A stretch of DNA of 64,000 nucleotides from Blastopirellula marina DSM 3645. GTDB lineage: Bacteria > Planctomycetota > Planctomycetia > Pirellulales > Pirellulaceae. Where the stretch lies: contig NZ_CH672376.1 of the NCBI RefSeq assembly GCF_000153105.1, forward strand, positions 2,108,855 to 2,172,854, written 5' to 3'. This document shows, piece by piece, positions 27,880 to 36,412 of this stretch; position 1 is the stretch's first letter, and each line of letters begins with the position of its first letter. The notes below the pieces were generated by a model. That model saw only the letters and a list, made by a program, of their open reading frames with translations. It was not told the DNA's origin and ran no database searches. A program made the translations under genes and the position numbers.

Positions 27880-30315
27880 CTAATTGCCCGCCGCTGCTTT
27901 GGCCGCTTCTTTCTCCATGCGCAATTGCTCAAGGCGACTTAGCGGTTTGGGAGCTGCTTCTTTCTTCGGTTCTTCTTTTTTGGGCTCTTCTTTTTTGGGC
28001 GCCGGGGCCACTTCTTTGGGACGCGGCTTGTCGACGCGGATCTCGCCGGTTCCAAGCGTATGCGTGATCGGCTCGTCGTTTTGCATGATGATCGCGCGAG
28101 CCATGATCGACTTGTGGCGACCATCTTTCGTCTCGGGCGTCGCTTTGACGGTAAAGACGGCTTGCGCTGAGTCTTTGGTGATCTCGGTCGGTTCCGCCGT
28201 AGCGCCATTGGGCAATCCCAACAGCTCGATCTTGGCGGCGCCTTCAAAGTCGAGCTTCTTGGTGACCTCGATGACGTATTGCAACTCGCTCCCTTGTTCC
28301 ATCGCCGTCTTGGCGAACGCGAAATCAAAGAAGCGATCCGAAATCGTCAGCGTCGAGAAGGGAGTCGCCGCTTCGACGGCGCCAGATTTGTAGCCGGCGC
28401 GGCCGATGACGCAGATCTTCCAGTCGCCGATCTCGGCGCCGCCGTTGGCGGTCACAGGGATAGACGCTTCGTCTTTGCCCTTTTCAATCTTGATCGAGCC
28501 GGACGAGCCGATGCCCGGCGGATTGTAAAGCATGCGGAGCGAGATTTCGGCGTCGAAACCTTCTTCGCGAATCGCTTTGACTTTCAGCTGCATCGAGCCG
28601 TTGCGCACGATCGGCACTTTGGGCTGAATGATTTCGAGCTTGAACGGGATCTTTTCGGTCACGGCCAACGTCATGCGATCGGCGTTGTGACCCCAAACGT
28701 CCGAGTTGTTGCGTCCGCGAACGAGCAACGTTCGTTGATCAATGTTGCCGGTGACATTGATTTTATCGTCGACGGGACTTCCCGTGACATTCACCAAGGC
28801 GCTGGCCAACGGAGCGTCAGCCGCCGCTTTAAACAACACCGGCACGGTCGTTTGATTCCCCTTCATCGTGAGGATCTCGTATTCGACGCCGGGAGGAAGA
28901 TCGGTCAGCACCGCGTTCAGATCGCCCCCCCAGTTTTCGCGTTTGGCGCTCAGCAGCAACGCATAGTTGTTCCCTTGCGGGACCTCGGCGAAGTGCGAGA
29001 CGTACTGGCGAACCTCGGGAACGCCCATCGTCAGAGCAGGCACGACGCGGGTGATTTCGATCCGATAGATGAACTCGGGGCCACCTTTTTGCAGGTGATC
29101 GATGACGCGAACCAGATAGTCATCATCTTCGGGGACTTTCAGGCGATAGAAGCTGTCGAGTCCGCCGGAGTCATCGTTACCGCCGACGCTGCCGCCGTTA
29201 GAGCGATAGACGTTGACGACCGGATCAAGCGGCGAGCGAAGCGGTTCACGCGAGTAAACGCGAATGTCGTATTGCTCTCCCTTTTTGGCGGAGAACTTGA
29301 AGTAGTCGGTGTCTCCCTTGCCGCCGATCGCGCCGTTGGCGGCGCCGGGCGCTTCCATCGGAGTCGCTTCGGCTTGGGCGTCGTTCGGTTCCGCTTCCAG
29401 CGCGTTGGGGATGTCGATTACGCGCATCCGGTTCGGCGAAGGAGCGATTCCTTTCTCGTCTTGGGCGAAGAACTGAAATACCCCGGGCGCGTCAGGCAGC
29501 TTCACACGCGTTTTTTTCTCGCCGCCTGCGTCGCCGACCATCGTAATTTCGACTTCTTCGCCGGGACGTCCGCCGCCGGGGTAAACGCCCAGCGGTCGCG
29601 GGAATTCACCCACATGCAGACGATAACTGGCGGCGCCATTACCGCCGTAGCTGCTTTCGCGAACCTGGAGGATGTAACGACCATCTTCGGGAGCGATCAA
29701 AGAACAGACGCAGTCTTGATAAAGCAACGGCGCATCATCACTTCGCGCCAGTTCAAATCGTTGTTCGTTCAGGATCGCCAGATAGGGATCGTAGTTGGTG
29801 CGACCAATGCGAAGTCCTTCGAGCTCGGCCGTGATTCGCTGTCCCTTTTTCGCTTCGATCACATAGAAGTCTTCGTCTTCGTTTTGCACGACGCCGTTGA
29901 CGACGACATTCATCTCGATCGGTTGCGGCGCTTCAAATTCGCTGTTCGGCTCTTTTTCGGAAATCTCCGGCATTGCGCCGACGTAGAACGTCTGCATGTT
30001 GGAGACGCCAGAATTGGTCCGAATGCGGACTGCATGCATGCCGAGTCGGCAGGTCGAATCTGCGACCAGAACTGCGACCGCTTTTTTCGGCTTGTCTTTG
30101 TCCTCGACCGGCTTGATCTCTTTCAGAGTCAAACCTGGCGTGTAAAAGACCATCCCCGCGAAGTCTTGGAGACGGTCACCCCGAATTTCGACTTCAAGCT
30201 CGGTCCCACGCTGCATGCCGACAGGCGAAATCGAACTGAATTGCGGTTCGGCCGCAGAGAGAATGGACGTAGAGACGAAGCAAATAGCAATCGCTAATAG
30301 TCGATGGCGATTCAT
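27880..30315 (-). CDS. exported PPC-domain (pre-peptidase C-terminal) protein
   Basis: 811 residues from ATG 30315, where the signal peptide MNRHRLLAIAICFVSTSILS begins, with GAAGG upstream; a longer frame to 30441 crosses a hairpin and lacks sense. After an IPT-like start (SSISPVGMQRGTELEVEI) there are two PPC-type beta domains: EKEPNSEFEAPQPIEMNVVV and LEAEPNDAQAEATPMEAPG mark them. Further beta sandwich repeats follow. The C-terminus is a Lys/Glu/Pro-rich tail. PPC domains occur in exported planctomycete proteins and peptidases, but no peptidase domain is present here. It is second in the operon and probably works on the envelope with its DUF1501 and cytochrome neighbours. Confidence 0.88.
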   Translation of the reverse strand: MNRHRLLAIAICFVSTSILSAAEPQFSSISPVGMQRGTELEVEIRGDRLQDFAGMVFYTPGLTLKEIKPVEDKDKPKKAVAVLVADSTCRLGMHAVRIRTNSGVSNMQTFYVGAMPEISEKEPNSEFEAPQPIEMNVVVNGVVQNEDEDFYVIEAKKGQRITAELEGLRIGRTNYDPYLAILNEQRFELARSDDAPLLYQDCVCSLIAPEDGRYILQVRESSYGGNGAASYRLHVGEFPRPLGVYPGGGRPGEEVEITMVGDAGGEKKTRVKLPDAPGVFQFFAQDEKGIAPSPNRMRVIDIPNALEAEPNDAQAEATPMEAPGAANGAIGGKGDTDYFKFSAKKGEQYDIRVYSREPLRSPLDPVVNVYRSNGGSVGGNDDSGGLDSFYRLKVPEDDDYLVRVIDHLQKGGPEFIYRIEITRVVPALTMGVPEVRQYVSHFAEVPQGNNYALLLSAKRENWGGDLNAVLTDLPPGVEYEILTMKGNQTTVPVLFKAAADAPLASALVNVTGSPVDDKINVTGNIDQRTLLVRGRNNSDVWGHNADRMTLAVTEKIPFKLEIIQPKVPIVRNGSMQLKVKAIREEGFDAEISLRMLYNPPGIGSSGSIKIEKGKDEASIPVTANGGAEIGDWKICVIGRAGYKSGAVEAATPFSTLTISDRFFDFAFAKTAMEQGSELQYVIEVTKKLDFEGAAKIELLGLPNGATAEPTEITKDSAQAVFTVKATPETKDGRHKSIMARAIIMQNDEPITHTLGTGEIRVDKPRPKEVAPAPKKEEPKKEEPKKEAAPKPLSRLEQLRMEKEAAKAAAGN

Positions 30316-30443
30316 CTTCAACCTTCTGAAGGAGGATGTTCGCGATGTCACAGGCGGGATTGGGGCCAACAAAAGCCCCCTACGTACGGCGCGCCTGAGG
30401 AGCGTGGACAACGCCGGGTATGCAGTTTTCATCATAATCACGC

Positions 30444-30474
30444 GGCGCGGGGTTCCCTACAGAACCGCCGCGCC
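30444..30474. repeat. strong hairpin inside the operon
   Basis: GGCGCGG (30444-30450) pairs with CCGCGCC (30468-30474), and GGTTC (30451-30455) with GAACC (30462-30466), leaving one bulge and a 6-base loop. It lies in the 222-base gap between the DUF1501 gene and the PPC gene. No T-run follows on the minus strand, so an RNA-processing or stability element is as likely as a partial terminator. Confidence 0.55.
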
Positions 30475-30537
30475 GGCGCGCTTTTTCTACAATTTGTCGT
30501 CTAGCTGCGCCAGTTATTCGGCCAGCAGACCCATTTA

Positions 30538-31842
30538 CTAGGCCAGCAGACCCTGCACAACCTTACCACCGTCGACGATTTCGATCGGTCGACCGCCTGG
30601 GGCCATCAGTTCTTTGTCGGCGACGATGCCCATCAAGTGGTACATCGTGGTCGCCAAATCTTCGGGTCGCACCGGATCGGTTTCCGGTTCGCTGGCAGTC
30701 GCGTTCGACGTGCCGTAAATCTGGCCGCCGCGGATACCGCCACCGGCCATCGCGACGCTGAAGACTTTCGGCCAGTGATCGCGACCGGCGTCTTTGTTGA
30801 CCTTCGGAGTACGACCGAACTCAGACGAGACCATCACCAAGGTTTCGTCGAGCAGACCGTTACGGTCAAGATCGCGAATCAAGGCCGCATAGGCCTGATC
30901 AAAGCTGGGCATGGTTCTACGCATGCCGCCGCTGATGTTGGCATGCATGTCCCATCCGCCGTAGGTCAATGTGACCATGCGGACGCCAGCGGCGACCAGG
31001 CGGCGAGCCATCAACATGCGTTGACCGGCCGTGTTGCGGCCATATTCGTCACGGATCTTCGCGTCTTCGGCGTCAATGTTGAACGCTTCGCGAGCTTCCG
31101 GAGCACTGATCAGGCTATAGGCTCGTTCGTAGAACGTGTCCATCGCGCCGACGGCGTCCGATTCATTCTTTTGCTTGAAGTAATCGTTGACCGCATCCAG
31201 GGCCGAGCGGCGACGCGAGAAGCGAGCTTCATCGACGTTGCCCGGCAGGCTCAAATCGCGAACCTTGAAACCTTTGGAGGCCGGATCGCCCCCCAAGCTG
31301 AACGGAGCGAACGACGAGCTGAGGTACCCGGTGCCTGCGAATTCGTTCGGTTGGTTCGGAATGCAGACGTACGGCGGCAGATTGTTCTTCGGGCCGTACT
31401 CGTGGCTGACCACCGAGCCGAAGCAAGGGTAATTCAAGGCCGGGCTCGGCTTGTAGCCGGTGAACATGTTGTGCGTGCCGCGTTCGTGGGCCGCTTCGCC
31501 ATGGGTCATCGAGCGGATGACGGCGATTTTGTCGGCGACTTGAGCAGTCTTCGGCAGCGTTTCGCTGAACATTTCGCCGGTGTTTGTCTTGATCGTGCCC
31601 ATCTCGCCGCGGTACTCGATCGGCGAGTACGGCTTCGGATCGAATGACTCTTGATGAGCCATGCCGCCCGGCAGGTAGATGTGGATGACGCTCTTCGCCT
31701 TCACGGCGATGTTGTCGTATTGCTTGAGCTCGGCGCGAGCTTCGCGGAGGCGGAACATGTCGCTGAGCGTCAGTCCAAGACCGCCGATTGCGCCAATGGT
31801 GAGCGCGTTACGTCGGCTTAGCAGATTTCCCTTGCATTGCAT
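30538..31842 (-). CDS. DUF1501 family protein, Tat-type export signal
   Basis: 434 residues. The ATG at 31842 has AGGAG upstream; nine extra residues before it are not needed. The N-terminus LLSRRNALTIGAIGGLGLTL has the twin-arginine pattern. The DUF1501 body follows: KSVIHIYLPGGMAHQESFDP, HGEAAHERGTHNMFTGYKP, TLTYGGWDMHANI, VMVSSEFGRTPKVNKDAGRD, HWPKVFSVAMAGGGIRGG. The fold is related to alkaline-phosphatase-like enzymes; the activity is unknown. It is first in a four-gene minus-strand operon with the PPC, DUF1549/1553 and PSCyt1 genes, a combination typical of planctomycetes. Confidence 0.93.
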   Translation of the reverse strand: MQCKGNLLSRRNALTIGAIGGLGLTLSDMFRLREARAELKQYDNIAVKAKSVIHIYLPGGMAHQESFDPKPYSPIEYRGEMGTIKTNTGEMFSETLPKTAQVADKIAVIRSMTHGEAAHERGTHNMFTGYKPSPALNYPCFGSVVSHEYGPKNNLPPYVCIPNQPNEFAGTGYLSSSFAPFSLGGDPASKGFKVRDLSLPGNVDEARFSRRRSALDAVNDYFKQKNESDAVGAMDTFYERAYSLISAPEAREAFNIDAEDAKIRDEYGRNTAGQRMLMARRLVAAGVRMVTLTYGGWDMHANISGGMRRTMPSFDQAYAALIRDLDRNGLLDETLVMVSSEFGRTPKVNKDAGRDHWPKVFSVAMAGGGIRGGQIYGTSNATASEPETDPVRPEDLATTMYHLMGIVADKELMAPGGRPIEIVDGGKVVQGLLA

Positions 31843-32404
31843 CGGATGCTCTCCTGATGTGGTGGGCACGTGAGTACGGAGTGATATGGCGCAGGTGTGA
31901 AAAATGGTTTCGCGAAAAAAACCGTTAGCGGTGATTTTGCGATGAGGAATGTCGAATTTGTCTTTTTTAGGGACGCAAGGGAAAAAGACGTCCGATCATC
32001 CCTGGTGGTTGGCTCGTTGATCGAAATGCCTTTTCGACCATTGGGGGTAAGTTGGTAGGACCGGATGGGAACCGGTTAAATCGGTGGGGTCGCTTCAGTT
32101 CCGAAAATAAAGTGCGACTTGCAACCAAAGTTTCGGTCTCAAGGGACGTAAGAGAAGAAGATAACCGTCTTCGCCCGAATTGTCAAAGTAATTCCGACTC
32201 TTTGCCGCGGTTCGCCAAACGGCCAGAAATGGACGTAACTCGTTACGGTTCAGATGCTTGCGGCTTTGGAAATCTTGGTCACCGCATGCTTTTGTATCAA
32301 ATTCTTCAAATCTCCCGCCCTATTTCGAGATCTGGCGGCGCAATCGCGTGATATCACGAGCTACCAAATGGCAGATTCTGGGTAGTTCGCGTCGATCTGA
32401 ACGC
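31843..32404. other. 562-base leader/intergenic region upstream of the DUF1501 operon
   Basis: This region lies between the nitroreductase stop and the DUF1501 start, both on the minus strand, so it should carry the operon promoter and leader. I find no gene, RNA family or clear repeat. AACCGGTTAA occurs near 32070, but its significance is doubtful. Confidence 0.5.
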
Positions 32405-33010
32405 TTACTTGAATTGGTCGTGGATGACCACTTCTTCCGACGACAACTGACCCGGTTTCGGCCAGGCCGGCTGAACCGCTTTGCCGATCGTGATCAGGTA
32501 GCCCAGCACATGTTCCTCGGGCAGGCGAATCACTTCGGCGACTTTCGCCGGGTCGTAGCCGACCATGGGGCAACTGTCATAGCCCATCGCTTTGGCGGCC
32601 AACATGATCGTTTGCCCCGCGATTCCGACGCTGCGCATCGCCTCGTCACGCTGGAGCTGCTCGTTTCCTTCGTACAGATTGAAGAGCATGTCAGCTAGTT
32701 TTTTGCCGACTTCGGGGGGAGATTCTCGCCAGTAGCGCTGCGGTTCCAGTGCATGAGCGCTAAGGTGGGCGCAGAGGACGATCACCATCGACGCTTCTTC
32801 GACCTGCGCTTGACCGTAGGCGGCGGCCCGCAGTTGCTTGCGGACCTCTTTGTCGCGGACAACGACAAACCGCCAGTTCTGCATGTTGAACGAGGTCGGA
32901 GATTGAAGCGCTGCGTCCATCAATTTGCGGACTTCAGCTTCGGTCATCTCGTGCGTCGGATCGTAGTGCTTGATCGAGCGTCGCTGGTAAATCGCGTCAA
33001 AAGTGTCCAT
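32405..33010 (-). CDS. nitroreductase family protein
   Basis: A 201-residue FMN-dependent nitroreductase. The N-terminus MDTFDAIYQRRSIKHYDPTH carries the Arg-Arg-Ser FMN phosphate motif; LQSPTSFNMQNWRFVVVRD and a C-terminal GYDPAKVAEVIRLPEEH with YLITIGKAV complete the fold. Members reduce nitro groups, quinones or enones with NAD(P)H. The ATG at 33010 has AAGGTAG just upstream; 16 residues of open frame before it are not part of the family. Monocistronic and divergent from the VWA gene by 167 bases. Cytoplasmic. Confidence 0.9.
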   Translation of the reverse strand: MDTFDAIYQRRSIKHYDPTHEMTEAEVRKLMDAALQSPTSFNMQNWRFVVVRDKEVRKQLRAAAYGQAQVEEASMVIVLCAHLSAHALEPQRYWRESPPEVGKKLADMLFNLYEGNEQLQRDEAMRSVGIAGQTIMLAAKAMGYDSCPMVGYDPAKVAEVIRLPEEHVLGYLITIGKAVQPAWPKPGQLSSEEVVIHDQFK

Positions 33011-33177
33011 GTCTACCTTGAAAAGATCAGCAGAGGGGGCGAAGTCGGTTGTCCGCATTGTACCGCATCGGTGAATTCCCCTTCGACCCCTATGCGTTTG
33101 GCTAGCGAAGTTTGTCGTCTTGCGTCTATGCTAGAATGCAAGACTCATCTTCATTCAACAGCGGAGCCTTTCTCGGC

Positions 33178-36100
33178 ATGTTCAGCGAGATCCGTTTCGA
33201 TAATCCGTGGTTCTTTCTGCTCTTGCTGCTGATCCCCTTGGTGATCGAGCTGGGACGGAAGTCGTTGTCGGTCATGACCCGCTCGCGCGGGGCTGCGGCG
33301 ATTCTGCTTCGCGTCTTCATTCTGCTGCTGCTGATCGCGGCCTTGGCTGAAACGCAAACGTTGCAGCGACACGACCGAATGACGGTCATCTATCTGCTCG
33401 ATCAGTCGCAAAGCATTCCCAGCGATCAACGTCAGGCGATGGTCGAATATGTGGTGCGCGAAGTCAGTGCGCATCGCCGCGAAGAACAGGGTGATCGTGT
33501 AGGCGTGATCGTCTTTGGCGATCAGCCGGCGATCGAGTTTCCCCCGACCGACGCTCCCCTGCCCCCGCTAAAACGTTTGGCCGCACTCGCGCTGGTCGAG
33601 ACGGACGAAACCAATCTGGCCGGCGCGATGCAGTTGGCCCAAGCTTCTCTGCAGTCGGACTCGGCCGGGCGCATCGTGATCGTCTCGGATGGCAACCAAA
33701 CGATCGGCGATGCGTTGCCGATCGCGCGAAGCTTAGCGGCCAGCGGAGTGGGAATCGACGTGGCGCCGATTTTCGCGTCTCCCTCCTCCGCCGAAGTGAT
33801 CGTCGAGAAGTTGACGACGCCAGAGACGGCCCGCGTCGGACAAACCTTTCAGGCCAGCGTCGTATTGACCAACGAAACGCCTGAAGATGGCCAGGCTCGC
33901 ACCGCGCATGGCAAGCTCTCGCTGATCCGCAAAGCCGGCGTCAACGAAGTTGTTCTCGCGGAACAAGACATTGAATTGCCGCCGGGCAAAAAGGTGTTCG
34001 CGTTCGAGAATGTGTTGAATGAAGCGAACTTCTACACGTACCGGGTTCGGTTTACGCCTCGCGACCAACAAGACGACCTGCTGACGCAAAACAACGAAGC
34101 GACGTCGTTTGTCAATGCGCACGGCAAAGGACGAATCTTGCTGATCGAAGATTGGGAGCGAGCCGGGCAGTTCGATCATCTGATTCAGCGGATGAAAGCG
34201 CACGAGTTGGAAGTCGACGTCCAGCCGAGCAATCAGCTGTTCACGAGCATGGCCGATCTGCAGCCGTACGATGCGGTCATCCTGGCCGATGTGCCGCGGG
34301 CGAGCGGATCGAGCGGCGAAGAGATCACCAGCTTTAGCGATCGTCAGATCGAACTGCTGGTTCGCAACACGCAACAGTTGGGCTGCGGATTGCTGATCCT
34401 GGGCGGTCCCAGCAGTTTTGGCGCCGGCGGTTGGGCGAACACCAAGCTGGAAGAAGCGTCGCCGGTTCGCTTTACGATTCGCGACGCGAAGGTGGTGCCG
34501 GTCGGCGCTTTGATGCTGGTGCTCGATAAATCAGGATCGATGCAAGGCGAAAAGATGCAGATGACGCAAGGCGCGGCGCTCGCGGCGATTCGCGCGATGG
34601 GCGCTGCTGACTTTGCCGGCGTCATTGGATTTGACTCGCAGGCCCAGCGGATCGTGCCGATACGCAAGGTTGATAACCCCGGCATGTTTGTCGCCCAAGT
34701 TCGCAAATTAAGCGCTTCCGGCGGAACAAACATGACGCCGGGCGTGGCGCTAGGGTTTCGTGATCTGCAAAACGTCGATGCCGGCGTCAAGCATATGATC
34801 GTTTTGTCGGACGGACAAACCGAACCAGGCAACGTGGCGCAGATCGCCAGCGACATGAAGAAGATGGGCATGACCGTCAGCGCCGTCGCGGTCGGATCGG
34901 ACGCCGATCAAAAACTGATGGCGACCGTCGCGAGGAATGGAGGCGGCAAGTTTTACGCCGTCAACAATCCAAAAGCGATCCCCCGAATTTTTATGCGAGA
35001 AGCGCGCCGCGTGGCGCAGCCGCTGGTCAAAGAAGCGCCAGGCATGTCTCCGGCTCTCTATTCTTCGCATGAAATCTTGCAAGGCGTCGACGGCATGCCG
35101 ACCTTCGACGGGTTTGTTATGACGACGATCAAAGATAGTCCGCTTGTCGAAGTTGGCCTGGTCGCGCCGATTCCGGAGAAGCATCCCGAAAACGCCACCT
35201 TGCTCGCGAGTTGGCAATATGGACTGGGTCGAACTGTCGTCTTTACCAGCGACGCCGGCGCGCGTTGGACCAATCGCTGGACCGAGTGGGAAGGTTACGA
35301 CAAGTTCTTCATGCAAATGCTGCGTTACGCGATGCGACCCGCCGGCGATCAGGCCGATTTCGCCGTCGCGACCGAAGAAGCGAACGGCAAAGTGAAGGTA
35401 ATTGTTACGGCGCTCGATACGGCGAAGGAGGACACGAACTTTCTAACGGTCGTCGGCGCTGCGGTCACCCCAGGCATGGCGGCGGAGAACTTCTCGCTGA
35501 CGCAAACCGCTCCAGGGCGTTACGAGGGCAGCTTTCCGGCTCGCGATTCGGGAAGTTACTTTGTGTCGATCGCGACCGGACCCGGCAAGCCGGTCTTGCG
35601 GACCGGCGTCAATATCAGCTACTCAGCCGAATTCCTGCGCCGTCCGACCAATCTCCATCTCCTCGAACAGATCGCCGGCAACGTGCCGAAAGGGGGCGAG
35701 CCAGGCGCCGTCATCAACAACGCGACTTCCGACGCAAGCGTCGATGCTCGCGTCGATACGTTTCGCCGCGGCTTGTCGGCGGCGACTAGTTTGCAGCAAG
35801 CCTGGCCGTGGGTTTTGGTGTTGGCGGCAGCGGCGTTTGTCGGCGACGTCGCGTTTCGCCGGATCACGATCGGCTGGGAATGGTTGATCGCCGTGCGACG
35901 TTGGCTCGGCCTGAAACTGCAAGGGGACGAATCGAAAGACGATGATCGGCTCGAGCGACTGCGGGCCACCAAGCAACGCGCTTCCGCTTCTTATCAAGCG
36001 TCGGCCCGCTTCGAATCGCCGGAACTAGCCGAGCCGGAAGCCAAATCCCGCGTCGCTCCTTCGCTGCACGAGGAAGATTCGCAGACTCTCACGGAGGAAG

Positions 36101-36234
36101 AAACGCAATTATCCGGCGGCGAGTCAGAGGGAGAGGACTACGTCACTCGGCTCTTGAAAGCGAAGCGGCAAGCTCGAGAAGCGGCTAGCGAGACGAGTGA
36201 GCATTCCCCCGATGACGACGATTTCTTTTCGTAG
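33178..36234 (+). CDS. large membrane protein with two VWA domains
   Basis: 1018 residues from ATG 33178 (in-frame starts at 33112 and 33136 are possible). Two N-terminal spans (WFFLLLLLIPLVIEL, AILLRVFILLLLIAAL) precede a first VWA-like domain with DQSQS near residue 75. A Rossmann-like, class-I-glutamine-amidotransferase-fold middle follows (GRILLIEDWERAGQF, GCGLLILGGPSSFGAGGW). A second VWA has a full MIDAS start, LDKSGSM, near 450. A final span is near 875 (WVLVLAAAAFVGDVAF), then a charged cytoplasmic tail. The architecture matches BatA/YfbK-like planctomycete membrane proteins; the ligand is unknown. Confidence 0.88.
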   Translation: MFSEIRFDNPWFFLLLLLIPLVIELGRKSLSVMTRSRGAAAILLRVFILLLLIAALAETQTLQRHDRMTVIYLLDQSQSIPSDQRQAMVEYVVREVSAHRREEQGDRVGVIVFGDQPAIEFPPTDAPLPPLKRLAALALVETDETNLAGAMQLAQASLQSDSAGRIVIVSDGNQTIGDALPIARSLAASGVGIDVAPIFASPSSAEVIVEKLTTPETARVGQTFQASVVLTNETPEDGQARTAHGKLSLIRKAGVNEVVLAEQDIELPPGKKVFAFENVLNEANFYTYRVRFTPRDQQDDLLTQNNEATSFVNAHGKGRILLIEDWERAGQFDHLIQRMKAHELEVDVQPSNQLFTSMADLQPYDAVILADVPRASGSSGEEITSFSDRQIELLVRNTQQLGCGLLILGGPSSFGAGGWANTKLEEASPVRFTIRDAKVVPVGALMLVLDKSGSMQGEKMQMTQGAALAAIRAMGAADFAGVIGFDSQAQRIVPIRKVDNPGMFVAQVRKLSASGGTNMTPGVALGFRDLQNVDAGVKHMIVLSDGQTEPGNVAQIASDMKKMGMTVSAVAVGSDADQKLMATVARNGGGKFYAVNNPKAIPRIFMREARRVAQPLVKEAPGMSPALYSSHEILQGVDGMPTFDGFVMTTIKDSPLVEVGLVAPIPEKHPENATLLASWQYGLGRTVVFTSDAGARWTNRWTEWEGYDKFFMQMLRYAMRPAGDQADFAVATEEANGKVKVIVTALDTAKEDTNFLTVVGAAVTPGMAAENFSLTQTAPGRYEGSFPARDSGSYFVSIATGPGKPVLRTGVNISYSAEFLRRPTNLHLLEQIAGNVPKGGEPGAVINNATSDASVDARVDTFRRGLSAATSLQQAWPWVLVLAAAAFVGDVAFRRITIGWEWLIAVRRWLGLKLQGDESKDDDRLERLRATKQRASASYQASARFESPELAEPEAKSRVAPSLHEEDSQTLTEEETQLSGGESEGEDYVTRLLKAKRQAREAASETSEHSPDDDDFFS

Positions 36235-36243
36235 TCGTTTTCT

Positions 36244-36346
36244 CTTCGTAGCCCGTTGCACAAGCGAGAGGAAATCGCTCGGCGATTCCAAAGCGGATCG
36301 AAGTAGCCGACCGCATTTCCCTCGCTGGCGCAGCGGGCTACGAAGA
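36244..36346. repeat. dispersed hairpin repeat, copy B
   Basis: The left arm TCTTCGTAGCCCGTTGCACA pairs with a right arm whose reverse complement begins TCTTCGTAGCCCGCTGCGCC and continues AGCGAGGGAAAT. About 28 of 32 positions match. It lies between the convergent VWA and hpnE genes and may also act as a bidirectional transcription end. Confidence 0.8.
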
Positions 36347-36412
36347 TAGATGTCAGCTCAAAGGCTAAATAGCGGCACATTAAAACGGGCGCAGCAAACT
36401 CGTTTTTCGGTT

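Noticed and set aside
28279-30297. Long plus-strand frame of about 670 codons opposite the PPC gene
   Set aside because: It is antisense to a gene with signal peptide and recognisable PPC domains; its own composition (Arg, His, Asp rich) is that of a shadow frame in GC-rich DNA.
32070-32080. AACCGGTTAA as a second copy of the palindrome at 50839
   Set aside because: Only part of the palindrome is present, and no regulator or islet gene lies near it.
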